Numbered from the stretch's first letter, positions 37,240 through 45,999 are shown. The stretch is DNA of 62,048 nt from Bacteroidales bacterium UBA5281 (GCA_002410555.1 DHSR01000080.1:1-62048); one strand, 5' to 3'. Numbers and translations are program-made. The notes: generated by a model not told the origin, from the letters alone.

Positions 37240-39366
37240 ATGCATAAAAATTTTTCTTTCTTTGTTTCTATAGCATTGCTATTCAGTGTTATAACTAATA
37301 TTAAGGCCGAAGTGGTTTATCCGGATCGGGCTTTAACTGTGGCGCAAAATTTTTATTACGAACGTATGGTGCAACAAGGTATATTGGTGAACCATAACGA
37401 TATTGAACTGGTACTTGCTTCTGAGGGCAGATCAAATGAACTACCGGCTTTCTATGCTTTTGATGTCAACAATGGTGGTTTTGTGATTGTATCAGGGGAT
37501 GATGGTTACACACCCATCATTGGATATTCGGATCAGGGAAATTTTCCTGTTCATTATGAGGGTTCTGATTTTGGCAGTTTTTTATATGAATATATAGAAC
37601 AGATTGACTTTCTGCGTGAAAACCGGGTATCACCGAAGGCTGACGTAGTACAGTACTGGGCAGATCTCAGTCAACCTGTTACAGTTCAGTATGCTCCGGG
37701 CGGAAACCGCAGTATAGAACCGCTTATTCTCTCCACCTGGAACCAGGATTACCCATACAATGCCTATTGTCCTTTGGATCCCGCCGGTCCTGGCGGCCGC
37801 GTTTATGCAGGTTGTGTGGCTACAGCCATGGCCATGATTATGCATTATTACAGATATCCTGAACATGGTACCGGAAGCCACAATTATTATCTGGATCCTT
37901 ATGGAAACATCTCAGCTAATTTTGGCGAAACCTGGTATGACTGGGATGCCATGACCAAAAACATCAACAGTAATAGCGGACAGGCGATTAATGCAATTGC
38001 TGAACTTCAATATCAGTGCGGGGTTAGTATGAATATGGGATACAGCCCCGACGGTTCAGGTGCATACAGCGAACAGGTGCCCGATGCCATTAAAACATAC
38101 TTTGGTTATTCCAGCTCAGCCCAGCATATGTATAAATATTACTATACCAATGCTACCTGGGAAAATCACATCATAACCAGCATGGATAACCTGCAGCCGC
38201 TTTACTATTCAGGACGCAACAGCAGTGGTGGCCATGCTTTTGTGCTTGATGGCTATCAAAATACCTCTTCGGGCAATTTATTTCACTTCAATTTTGGCTG
38301 GGGAGGAAGTGGCAATGGTTTTTATACTTTAAGTGACGTATATGGCTTCAGCAGCAATCAGGCAATGGTGCGTAACTTCTTTCCCGATCCTGCTTATTAT
38401 CCTTATGGATGCAATAACCACGTAATAACATCCTCCCGGGGTAGTTTTGAAGACAACAGCGGGCCATTGGCGAATTATGAATCAAACAGCCACTGTACCT
38501 GGCTTATTCATCCCACCGATTCTGTATTGGACATTCAGGTGACTTTTGATAGGTTTGAACTGGGTTCAGGGGATGTGGTAAATATTTACGATGGCTTTGA
38601 TGCTTCTGCCCCGTTGATTGCTTCTTATAATAGTACGGATAATAGTGCTGTTGTTAACAGTTCTGGTAGCATGCTCTTTGTTGAATTAATTACTGATGAA
38701 ACAGAAAATGGACAGGGATTTGTTGCTGCTTTCAGCTCCACTTATCCTGCTTTTTGTACCAGTTCTACCACCACTTATACCGATCCTGATGGCCATATCT
38801 CTGATGGAAGCGGACCTAAAAATTACAACAACAACACCATGTGTAAATGGAAAATCGATCCGGGAGCATTGGCCAATGAACTTACGCTGGTATTTACCGA
38901 GTTCGACCTGGAAGAGAATGTGGATTTTATTAAGATTTTTTCCATCCCGGATTATCAGGTTTTGGGTGATTTTACCGGTTCAACATTACCACCATCAGTG
39001 GTATCTGCAACAGGGAAAATGATGATTATATTCAGTAGCAATGGATACAACACTGGCGCAGGATTTGAAGCCGATTATTATACCCTGAATGTCTCCAGCC
39101 AGACGCAGGAATTTGCCGGGAATCTGGCCATATTTCCAAATCCGGCATCAGAATATGCCAATCTTAAATTTAGCCTGGATGAAGGAGCCAATGTTGAGTT
39201 TGGTATATTCAATATGATGGGCCAGCGGGTATACAATGAATCTGCTCATCTGAACGCAGGATTTATTGACCGCACCCTGCAATTTGGTAAACTCAATCCA
39301 GGCGTATATGTAATGCGCATCAGCAGTCCGAAAGGAAGTATTTCACAGCGACTTGTGGTAAATTAA
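37240..39366 (+). CDS. Secreted C10 (streptopain-family) cysteine peptidase with CUB domains and T9SS sorting domain
   Basis: This 708-residue exported protein has a signal peptide (1-23), a Spi-type inhibitory propeptide (about 28-130, FYAFDVNNGGFVIVSGDD), and the C10 catalytic domain with Cys192 in YAGCVATAMAM and His332 in GGHAFVLDGYQ. Two CUB-like domains follow (about 388-505 and 508-625), then a C-terminal sorting domain (LAIFPNPASEYANL to ISQRLVVN). C10 peptidases include SpeB of Streptococcus and PrtT of Porphyromonas. Together with the upstream S8 enzyme it suggests extracellular protein breakdown, matching the histidine catabolism genes next door. Cleavage specificity cannot be read from sequence. 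Confidence 0.93.
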   Translation: MHKNFSFFVSIALLFSVITNIKAEVVYPDRALTVAQNFYYERMVQQGILVNHNDIELVLASEGRSNELPAFYAFDVNNGGFVIVSGDDGYTPIIGYSDQGNFPVHYEGSDFGSFLYEYIEQIDFLRENRVSPKADVVQYWADLSQPVTVQYAPGGNRSIEPLILSTWNQDYPYNAYCPLDPAGPGGRVYAGCVATAMAMIMHYYRYPEHGTGSHNYYLDPYGNISANFGETWYDWDAMTKNINSNSGQAINAIAELQYQCGVSMNMGYSPDGSGAYSEQVPDAIKTYFGYSSSAQHMYKYYYTNATWENHIITSMDNLQPLYYSGRNSSGGHAFVLDGYQNTSSGNLFHFNFGWGGSGNGFYTLSDVYGFSSNQAMVRNFFPDPAYYPYGCNNHVITSSRGSFEDNSGPLANYESNSHCTWLIHPTDSVLDIQVTFDRFELGSGDVVNIYDGFDASAPLIASYNSTDNSAVVNSSGSMLFVELITDETENGQGFVAAFSSTYPAFCTSSTTTYTDPDGHISDGSGPKNYNNNTMCKWKIDPGALANELTLVFTEFDLEENVDFIKIFSIPDYQVLGDFTGSTLPPSVVSATGKMMIIFSSNGYNTGAGFEADYYTLNVSSQTQEFAGNLAIFPNPASEYANLKFSLDEGANVEFGIFNMMGQRVYNESAHLNAGFIDRTLQFGKLNPGVYVMRISSPKGSISQRLVVN

Positions 39367-39384
39367 GAGATAATTTCGTTCTTT

Positions 39385-39431
39385 AAATAAAAATGCCCCA
39401 ATACTTTTATGTGTTGTGGGCATTTTTATTT
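39385..39431. terminator. Long-stem terminator after the C10 peptidase gene
   Basis: AAATAAAAATGCCC (39385-39398) pairs perfectly with GGGCATTTTTATTT (39418-39431) over 14 bp with a 19-base loop. The A-rich and T-rich arms make it work in either direction. Confidence 0.8.
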
Positions 39432-39670
39432 AGTGTCTTGATGGAAATCGTCCTTTTTTGTGATAATTATTCTGCTTCCTCATAAGCATCTGCCGGTAAG
39501 GTTACAAACCTGACTGATGTGGTAGAGCTGAAATTATTTATCCATTTACGGCATCTTTTCAAATGGGTAATGCTGGCCTTTCCTCTTCAAATAAATAGTA
39601 AACAGTGAATAGTAAATAGTAACTAACTAATCACCACTCATCACTCAATCAGTCATGTAGTCATTGTGGG
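39432..39670. other. Intergenic stretch ending in a degenerate short-period repeat
   Basis: No gene is seen. The part at about 39594-39660 is built of near-heptamers (AGTAAAC, AGTGAAT, AGTAAAT, AGTAACT) followed by ATCACCACTCATCACTCA-like text. Its texture resembles the tails of the 129-bp repeats on the other side of phoH. Confidence 0.6.
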
Positions 39671-40612
39671 TCATTCCTCCCCCTCATAGGCTTTAATAAT
39701 CTTTGTAACCAGCTTATGGCGGATTACATCAGTTTCATCAAGCATAATAAAATCAATTCCCGGGATATTTTTTAAAATTTTGGAAGCTTGTGCCAATCCT
39801 GAATGTTGATTGCGTGGCAGGTCGATCTGCGTAATGTCGCCGGTAATAAAAAACTTGGCGGATCTACCCATACGTGTGAGAAACATTTTAAGCTGGCTAT
39901 TTGTTGCATTCTGTGCTTCGTCCAAAATAGCAAATACATGATCGAGGGTGCGACCGCGCATAAAAGCCAGGGGCGCAATTTCAATGGTTCCATCTTCCAG
40001 ATAGGTGAGGAGCTTTTGGGGAGGCAGCATATCACGTAATGCGTCATATAGCGGCTGCATGTATGGGTCAAGTTTTTCTTTCATATCACCGGGCAAAAAG
40101 CCTAAATTTTCACCGGCTTCTACGGCAGGCCGGGTGAGGATAATTCGTTTGACTTCCCGGTTTTTTAGTGCCCGTACAGCCAATGCCACAGCAGTATATG
40201 TTTTGCCTGTACCAGCCGGCCCTATGGCAAAAACCATATCGTTTTTCCCTACACTTTCAACTATTTTCACCTGATTTGGCGTTCGTGCCTTAATAAGCAT
40301 ACCTCCCCGTCCATGAACCAAAACATCGGGTGGTGTACTTTTTATAATGGTGTCGGCTCCGCCCGGTTCTGCAAGTTGTTTTATGTCAGATGGATTAAGT
40401 GTGCCAAAACGTTCATAATGCATTAAAACAAGGTCAAAAAAGGTTGAAAACCGTTCAACTTCTTCCGCATCTCCAATGGTTTTAATGAACTCTCCCCGCG
40501 CAATAATTTTCAACTTGGGGAAACACTCCTTCATAATGTTAAGATTACGGTCACCAATCCCAAACAGTTCCAATGGACTATATGATTCTATACTAAATAC
40601 TTTTTCACTCAT
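39671..40612 (-). CDS. phoH: PhoH-like ATPase
   Basis: This 313-residue cytoplasmic protein has a short N-terminal KH-like region and a PhoH P-loop domain with Walker A GPAGTGKT (131-138), LTRPAVEAGENLGFLPGD, and Walker B LDEAQNAT (DEAQ 231-234). The phosphate-starvation PhoH family has ATPase and in some cases RNA-helicase or RNase-linked roles; bacterial members often sit beside ybeY, which is not seen here. It is flanked on both sides by degenerate repeats. It has its own -7 box and no operon partner. Confidence 0.92.
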   Translation of the reverse strand: MSEKVFSIESYSPLELFGIGDRNLNIMKECFPKLKIIARGEFIKTIGDAEEVERFSTFFDLVLMHYERFGTLNPSDIKQLAEPGGADTIIKSTPPDVLVHGRGGMLIKARTPNQVKIVESVGKNDMVFAIGPAGTGKTYTAVALAVRALKNREVKRIILTRPAVEAGENLGFLPGDMKEKLDPYMQPLYDALRDMLPPQKLLTYLEDGTIEIAPLAFMRGRTLDHVFAILDEAQNATNSQLKMFLTRMGRSAKFFITGDITQIDLPRNQHSGLAQASKILKNIPGIDFIMLDETDVIRHKLVTKIIKAYEGEE

Positions 40613-40653
40613 AAGGTTGATTTATTAAAGCCATCATTAGAGATAGCGGGGCT

Positions 40654-40661
40654 CAAAATTA
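40654..40661 (-). promoter_or_regulatory. -7 box for phoH (TAATTTTG on the minus strand)
   Basis: An exact TAnnTTTG match 41 bases upstream of the phoH ATG, between the gene and the repeat array. The -33 position falls at the array edge and shows no TTG. Confidence 0.45.
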
Positions 40662-40695
40662 AACAAATCATTTGTGATTTTTCATTTTGCGTTTT

Positions 40696-41267
40696 AATTG
40701 GTAATTGGTGATTGGTGATCAGTGATTGGTAATCTGCAATCTGCAAATCCGGATGAAACCACAAAATCAAAGCGATTCTCTGCGTCTTTGCGTTCCTGCG
40801 TGATTTTTTTAATCAGTGATCTGTAATCAGTGATCGGTGATCGGTGATCAGTGATCGGTAATCTGCAATCTGCAAATCCGGATGAAACCACAAAATCAAA
40901 GCGATTCTCTGCGTCTTTGCGTCCCTGCGTGATTTTATTAATCTGTGATCTGTAATCAGTGATCAGTGATCGGTAATCAGTGATTGGTAATCTGCAATCT
41001 GCAAATCCGGATGAAACCACAAAATCAAAGCGATTCTCTGCGTCTTTGCGTCCCTGCGTGATTTTTTTAATCTGTGATCTGTAATCAGTGATCAGTGATC
41101 GGTAATCAGTGATCGGTGATCTGCAATCTGCAAATCCGGATGAAACCACAAAATCAAAGCGATTCTCTGCGTCTTTGCGTTGCTGCGTGATTTTTTTAAT
41201 CTGTGATCTGTAATCAGTGATCAGTGATCGGTAATCAGTGATCGGCAATCTGCAATCTGCAAATCCG
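40696..41267. repeat. 129-bp tandem repeat array, four full units plus partial ends
   Basis: Full units start at 40731, 40860, 40989 and 41118, each exactly 129 bp; a partial tail precedes them (40696-40730) and 21 bp of a fifth unit follow (41247-41267). Each unit has an ~82-bp nearly invariant core (from AATCTGCAATCTGCAAATCC to CTGCGTGATTTTTTTAAT) and a 47-bp tail made of degenerate octamers such as GTGATCAG and GTAATCAG. Units 2 and 3 differ at only about two positions. The array holds 18 GATC sites in about 530 bp. Because 129 is divisible by three, the minus strand stays open for 199 codons (40694-41293), coding for a 43-residue repeat; I do not regard that as a gene. It lies between phoH and the yitT pair. 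Confidence 0.92.
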
Positions 41268-41313
41268 CACATCATCAAATCCGCAATCTTCAATCCGCAA
41301 TCGGAAATGCCGT

Positions 41314-42207
41314 CTAATCTTCCAATTTATCTTCGAGCGATTTAAATCCTTGTCCGAGAATTTCACTCGCATCCATTACAGTGACAAATGCTTTTGGATC
41401 TATTTTGTTGATAAATTCTTCAAGCATGGCAAGTTCCCGGCGGTTTACCACTGTGAAAATTACTTTCTTCTTACTGCCATTGTACATGCCTTCCCCCGAG
41501 AGGAAGGTGCCACCCCGGTGCAGATCGTTGATGATTTTATCACGAATGGCTGCATGTTGTTCCGAGACGATGAAAATTGTTTTTTCATAAGAAACACCTT
41601 GAAGTACAGCATCTATCGTTTTACCCATCACAAAGATGGTAATCCAGGAATACAAGGGAATGTGCCAGTCACGAAAAGCTACAAAACCAATCAAAACAAT
41701 CAAAGAATCTACTATTATCATCAATTGTCCCAGCGGCATTCGGGTAAACTTTGCAAGAATCATGGCGACTACATCTGTTCCACCTGAGGTTGCCCGGGCT
41801 TTAAAAATTAACCCTACCCCTATGCCCACGGTTGCTCCTCCAAAAATGGAAGAAAGCAAGGGATCGCTATCTACCAGAGGCTTGAATTCCGAAAAAAAAG
41901 AAAATACATCCACAAATACCGAAGTGAGAATAAAACCAACAACTGTTTTTGTGCCAAATCGTGGGCCAAGGATGCGGGTACCTAAAATGGTAAGGGGAAT
42001 GTTAAACGCCAGCGCTGTGAGACCCAATGGCCATCCGGTAAGATAATGTATTACAATGGAAATACCATATATACCACCAGGTATGATTTTATATGGTGTA
42101 ATAAAAAAGACATATCCGGTAGCCACCAGCATGGTACCAATCAGGATAAACCCATAAGCCAGAAACCAGCGCCGGGTAAATAATTTTTCTTTGGTAATGA
42201 ATGGCAT
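41314..42207 (-). CDS. YitT-family membrane protein (copy 1)
   Basis: This 297-residue protein has five or six N-terminal hydrophobic helices with the family motifs PYKIIPGGIYGISIVIHY and FGGATVGIGVGLIFKARATS, and a cytoplasmic C-terminal DUF2179 domain (about 215-290, VNRRELAMLEEFINKIDPKA). YitT proteins are widespread inner-membrane proteins of unknown transport role. It is about 50 bases downstream of a close paralogue on the same strand, so the two probably form one transcript. Its stop lies about 45 bases from the edge of the 129-bp array. Confidence 0.88.
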   Translation of the reverse strand: MPFITKEKLFTRRWFLAYGFILIGTMLVATGYVFFITPYKIIPGGIYGISIVIHYLTGWPLGLTALAFNIPLTILGTRILGPRFGTKTVVGFILTSVFVDVFSFFSEFKPLVDSDPLLSSIFGGATVGIGVGLIFKARATSGGTDVVAMILAKFTRMPLGQLMIIVDSLIVLIGFVAFRDWHIPLYSWITIFVMGKTIDAVLQGVSYEKTIFIVSEQHAAIRDKIINDLHRGGTFLSGEGMYNGSKKKVIFTVVNRRELAMLEEFINKIDPKAFVTVMDASEILGQGFKSLEDKLED

Positions 42208-42257
42208 ACTTCAGGAGATTCTTAATTAAAACACATTAATATTCAGGCCGAAATAAT

Positions 42258-43184
42258 TCAGGCCGATATTTTATCACGCAACGATTTAAAACCTTCGCCA
42301 AGTATTTCATTGGCATCGGTTACAGTAACAAAAGCTTTCGGATCAATTTGATGAATGTATTCCTCAAGTATGGCCAGTTCACGTCGGGTCAGCACCGTGA
42401 AAATAATGGTTTTTTCCTCCTTATTATACATGCCTTTTCCGGGAATATAGGTGCCACCTCTATTCAGATCATTGATGATTTTGTTCCTGATTTCTTCAAA
42501 ATGATCAGAAATAATGAAAAGGCTTTTGTCATAGCTGATGCCTTGCATGGTTATGTCGATTACTTTACCTGTAATAAAAATGACTATCCATGAATACATG
42601 GGGATGCGCCAGTCGCGGAAAACCAGTAAACCAAAGAGTACAATTGCTGAATCTACATAAATGAGTAGCTGTCCCAGTGGCAGCCGGGTGTATTTGGCAA
42701 TAATCATGGCCACAATATCCGATCCACCGGAAGAGGCTTTCGATTTGAAAATCAGTCCCAGACCGAATCCAATCAGTACACCGCCAAAAACACACGACAT
42801 CAGCAGTTCGTTGGCCAGGCCCAATGGATCGTTTTCACCCACCACCATGGTAAGCAAATCCATAAACACAGAAGTTAATACAAATCCAATCACAGTGGTT
42901 ATCCCAAACCGTGGCCCCAGAACTTTTATCCCGATTATGGTGAGTGGAATATTCAGTACCAACCCAAACAAACCTATGGGGATACCGGTAGGCCAGAACG
43001 AAAATAACCCAACCGTAAGATGATGCACTACGATGCCAATACCATATACTCCACCCGGAACTATATTGTATGGATTGATGAAAAATACAAACCCCGCGGC
43101 AAGAATAAACGAACCAATAATGATAAGAGAATATGAAACAAACCATTTCCGCGAAAAGAGCCGCTCATTTTGAAGAAAAGTCAT
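42258..43184 (-). CDS. YitT-family membrane protein (copy 2)
   Basis: This 308-residue paralogue of the next gene shares its whole layout: NPYNIVPGGVYGIGIVVHHL, a glycine-rich helix ending in LIFKSKASSGGSDIVAMII, and the C-terminal DUF2179 domain (LTRRELAILEEYIHQIDPKA). It has about ten extra residues between helices (SFWPTGIPIG region). The frame opens at 43238, but the ATG at 43184 (MTFLQNERLFSRKW) aligns with the start of copy 1 and leaves 51 bases to the -7 box. The pair arose by tandem duplication. Confidence 0.88.
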   Translation of the reverse strand: MTFLQNERLFSRKWFVSYSLIIIGSFILAAGFVFFINPYNIVPGGVYGIGIVVHHLTVGLFSFWPTGIPIGLFGLVLNIPLTIIGIKVLGPRFGITTVIGFVLTSVFMDLLTMVVGENDPLGLANELLMSCVFGGVLIGFGLGLIFKSKASSGGSDIVAMIIAKYTRLPLGQLLIYVDSAIVLFGLLVFRDWRIPMYSWIVIFITGKVIDITMQGISYDKSLFIISDHFEEIRNKIINDLNRGGTYIPGKGMYNKEEKTIIFTVLTRRELAILEEYIHQIDPKAFVTVTDANEILGEGFKSLRDKISA

Positions 43185-43235
43185 CGGTAAAATGTTGTAT
43201 TTGAATTGAATAAATGCCCTGAAAAATTGAGTTTG

Positions 43236-43243
43236 CAAAGCTA
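43236..43243 (-). promoter_or_regulatory. -7 box for the yitT pair (TAGCTTTG on the minus strand)
   Basis: An exact TAnnTTTG match 51 bases upstream of the chosen ATG of copy 2, the first gene of the pair. Confidence 0.45.
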
Positions 43244-43413
43244 TGCAGAAAAATTGAATCCTCAGATAGTACGCTGACTTTAAAGATTGATTTTTATATT
43301 GGTTCCTGGAGGTAGTTTTTTTGAAGAATTTCTAAACAGAAGAACAATCTTAAATGGCCTTCCGATTAAACTAAATACATTCTTTCATGTTCATCATAAA
43401 AAATGTTGATATT

Positions 43414-44361
43414 ATGCATAAAGTAACACCAGGAAATACAGATCTCAGCATTTCCCCTATTGTTTTAGGTGGAAATGTTTTTGGATGGACTTTGAGTGAA
43501 AAGGAATCTTTCGGGATTCTCGATGCTGCACTTGAACTTGGAATTGACACAATCGATACAGCCGATATATATTCGCATTGGGCTCCCGGTAATGTCGGAG
43601 GCGAATCAGAAACCATTATCGGAAAATGGATGAAAGAACGCGGAAACCGGGATGGGATGACAATAATTACAAAAGTAGGCGGCAGTATGGGAACTGGTGA
43701 AAAGAACGTTTCAGCAAACTATATCTTAAAGCAGGTCGAAACCTCGTTGCGCCGGTTGCAAATTGACCAGATCGATTTGTATTTTACCCACTGGGACGAT
43801 AACAAAACACCGGTTGAAGAAACCCTGGAAGCATATCAGAAATTGATTTTAGGCGGTAAAATACGGTATATTGGAGCATCCAATCTCACTCCTGAACGGT
43901 TAAAAGCTTCGCTAAATGCTTCAAAAGAACACCATTTGCCACGCTACGAAGTGTTTCAGCCAGGATATAATCTCTACGACCGCAACGAATTTGAAGAGGG
44001 CGTAGGGCCAATCTGTAAAGAATATGGTCTCGGTGTGATTACATATTATTCACTGGCCAGTGGTTTCCTTTCGGGCAAATACCGATCTGAGCATGATTTT
44101 ATCAAAAGTGTGCGTGGCGGGGCGATGAAAAAGTACTTAAATAATAGAGGCCAAAGAATACTCAATGCCCTCGATCAAATTGCCCGCGAAAGAAGAGTAT
44201 CGCAGGCGGCGGTTTCACTGAGGTGGCTTATTCAAAATCCATTGGTTACAGCACCCATTGCAAGTGCTACCTCACGGGAACAGTTAAACGCCTTTGCCCA
44301 AGCAATGAAAATAGTATTGACTTCCGACGAAATACACCTGCTGATGCAGGCATCAGATTAA
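43414..44361 (+). CDS. Aldo/keto reductase
   Basis: This 315-residue TIM-barrel oxidoreductase has the aldo/keto reductase tetrad context: the Asp and Tyr of DTADIYS (near 46-52), the Lys of IITKVGG and the His of YFTHWDD. The NADPH-binding tail reads PIASATSREQLNAF. Such enzymes reduce carbonyl groups with NADPH; the natural substrate is not evident. The frame opens at 43387, but the ATG at 43414 (MHKVTPGNTDLSISPIVLGG) matches the usual family N-terminus. It converges with a flavin-dependent monooxygenase-like gene. Confidence 0.88.
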   Translation: MHKVTPGNTDLSISPIVLGGNVFGWTLSEKESFGILDAALELGIDTIDTADIYSHWAPGNVGGESETIIGKWMKERGNRDGMTIITKVGGSMGTGEKNVSANYILKQVETSLRRLQIDQIDLYFTHWDDNKTPVEETLEAYQKLILGGKIRYIGASNLTPERLKASLNASKEHHLPRYEVFQPGYNLYDRNEFEEGVGPICKEYGLGVITYYSLASGFLSGKYRSEHDFIKSVRGGAMKKYLNNRGQRILNALDQIARERRVSQAAVSLRWLIQNPLVTAPIASATSREQLNAFAQAMKIVLTSDEIHLLMQASD

Positions 44362-44367
44362 AACAAC

Positions 44368-44392
44368 CCGTGTATTCCTTTGAGAATACCGG
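44368..44392. terminator. Hairpin between convergent oxidoreductase genes
   Basis: GTATTC (44372-44377) pairs with GAATAC (44384-44389) around CTTTGA, extended by CCG/CGG with one bulge. It fills the 32-base gap between two convergent stops. There is no T-run, so terminator function is only likely. Confidence 0.4.
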
Positions 44393-44393
44393 T

Positions 44394-45419
44394 CTAATTT
44401 CTGTCAGCTCTTTCGCGATTGATCTCCTGCATAATTTCTGCAAAAATATGATATGATTTAAGCCGGTCATGGTGATCATAGATGTGGGATACTACCATGA
44501 TTTCATCTACATCGGTCGCTTTAAGGAATTCTTCGGTTTTTTGTTTTACGGTGGCTTTGTCTCCAATAAAGGTATAGCGCATCATAGCATCGAGAGCGGG
44601 ATGAGAAAAAAGCGATTTTATATATTCGCTGACAGCTGCCGGAGGCTGCACATAGTCCGGTTTGCCCGAAATAACGCTGATCATTAGCTGCAGAAGGGAA
44701 GTGGCCAATTCGGCAGCCATTTCATTGGTTTCTGCTGCAATCACATTTATTCCACCTATTTTATACGGAACTTTTGATTGATGAGAAGGTTTGAACTTTT
44801 GAGAATAAATTGCGAATGCCTGATGAAGCTGCGCCGGAGCAAAATGACTGGCAAAAGCATAGGGAAGACCTTTTTCAGCAGCAACATGCGCACTATCGGT
44901 GCTCGATCCCAGAATATAAAGCGGCACCTTTAACCCTTCGGCAAAGGGTACACGAACTTTGGCAGTTGCATTCCCGGTTGAGAAATAAGTCTGGATTTGC
45001 GCTACCTCTTCCGGGAACTGGAACACTGAATGCATCCGGTCAGATCGGATAGCGTGGGCCGTAACCTGATCGGTACCCGGAGCACGGCCTAATCCAAGGT
45101 CTATGCGGTCGGGATAAAGTGATGCCAGTGTGGCAAATTGTTCTGCAACAATTAATGGGGAATGATTTGGAAGCATAATTCCGCCTGAACCTACCCGGAT
45201 ATGATCAGTTCCTGCCGCAATGTGACCGATAAGTACAGCAGTTGCTGAACTTGCAATGCTGAGCATATTGTGGTGCTCAGCCAGCCAAATCCGCTTGTAG
45301 CCATCCTTTTCGGCTTTTTTGGCCAGATCAAGCGCATGGTTAAATGATTCCCTGGCCGAAGATCCGGCTGACACGGTTGCCAGTTCTAACAGTGAGTAAT
45401 ATATGGGTTTAGTTTTCAT
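44394..45419 (-). CDS. LLM-class flavin-dependent oxidoreductase (luciferase-like)
   Basis: This 341-residue TIM-barrel protein matches the bacterial luciferase-like monooxygenases of the MsnO8-type subgroup: YKRIWLAEHHNM, IRVGSGGIMLPNHSPLIVAEQ and DLGLGRAPGTD are typical segments. These enzymes use FMNH2 or F420; the substrate is unknown. It has no signal peptide. It converges with the aldo/keto reductase gene and has no further partner. Confidence 0.88.
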   Translation of the reverse strand: MKTKPIYYSLLELATVSAGSSARESFNHALDLAKKAEKDGYKRIWLAEHHNMLSIASSATAVLIGHIAAGTDHIRVGSGGIMLPNHSPLIVAEQFATLASLYPDRIDLGLGRAPGTDQVTAHAIRSDRMHSVFQFPEEVAQIQTYFSTGNATAKVRVPFAEGLKVPLYILGSSTDSAHVAAEKGLPYAFASHFAPAQLHQAFAIYSQKFKPSHQSKVPYKIGGINVIAAETNEMAAELATSLLQLMISVISGKPDYVQPPAAVSEYIKSLFSHPALDAMMRYTFIGDKATVKQKTEEFLKATDVDEIMVVSHIYDHHDRLKSYHIFAEIMQEINRERADRN

Positions 45420-45515
45420 TTATATTTTTTTATGTTTTATGATTCACTCTTTCAACAAAAAGCAGACATTGAAGTTTAATATATGGAAAATTGTTAAATA
45501 TCTAAATCTGGTGAA

Positions 45516-45755
45516 ATGGAAACAAAAAATAAATTAATCCGGGTGTTCGCAGGATCAGAAATAACAGTAAATCTGCTCAGTTCTGAATTGGAAAAGGAAG
45601 TAATACCGACAGAAATTATCAATGAATATGAGCAATCTAATTTCAGAGGATTCTCGACAGGAACACCGTATTCGGTCGATTTATATATTTTGGACACTGA
45701 CTTTGAAAAAGCAGAACCAATCGTAAAGGATTTTATGAAGATCAATAAAATGTAA
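45516..45755 (+). CDS. DUF2007 family small protein
   Basis: This 79-residue soluble protein (METKNKLIRVFAGSEITVNL, ending FEKAEPIVKDFMKINKM) matches the small alpha/beta DUF2007 fold, sometimes called putative signal-transducing protein and related to the GlnB/ACT shape. Function is unknown. It is followed by non-coding text and a pseudogene. Confidence 0.8.
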   Translation: METKNKLIRVFAGSEITVNLLSSELEKEVIPTEIINEYEQSNFRGFSTGTPYSVDLYILDTDFEKAEPIVKDFMKINKM

Positions 45756-45908
45756 CCAGGCTATGGCTTAATTCTTGCCCGGAAAGCACGTCTCAGTCAT
45801 ATTAAGAGTCTGGCTTTTCAAACCGGCAGAGATTGTAACTGACATCTAAGGTTGACAAGGTGTTGTCTGAAAAACGCTGTAATATTTTTTGGGAAAATAT
45901 AAATCAAG

Positions 45909-45938
45909 TTGAATATTGAAACTTTAAGTCTATATTTG
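45909..45938 (+). promoter_or_regulatory. Intact-looking promoter upstream of a decayed gene
   Basis: TTG at 45909-45911 and TATATTTG at 45931-45938 with a 19-base spacer form a full Bacteroidota promoter, 61 bases before the relic start codon at 46000. Confidence 0.6.
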
Positions 45939-45999
45939 CTTTAAAGACAGGATCAAATTTTCAGCAATGAGCATTATTTTATATTAATATTTATCTCCA

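Noticed and set aside
40696..41267. CRISPR array
   Set aside because: The whole 129-bp unit repeats; there are no short repeats with unique spacers and no cas genes in the window.
40694..41293. A 199-codon open frame on the minus strand coding for 43-residue repeats
   Set aside because: It exists only because the 129-bp repeat is divisible by three. The sequence matches the DNA repeat, has no promoter or start context of its own, and the core also occurs as text that reads equally poorly in other frames.
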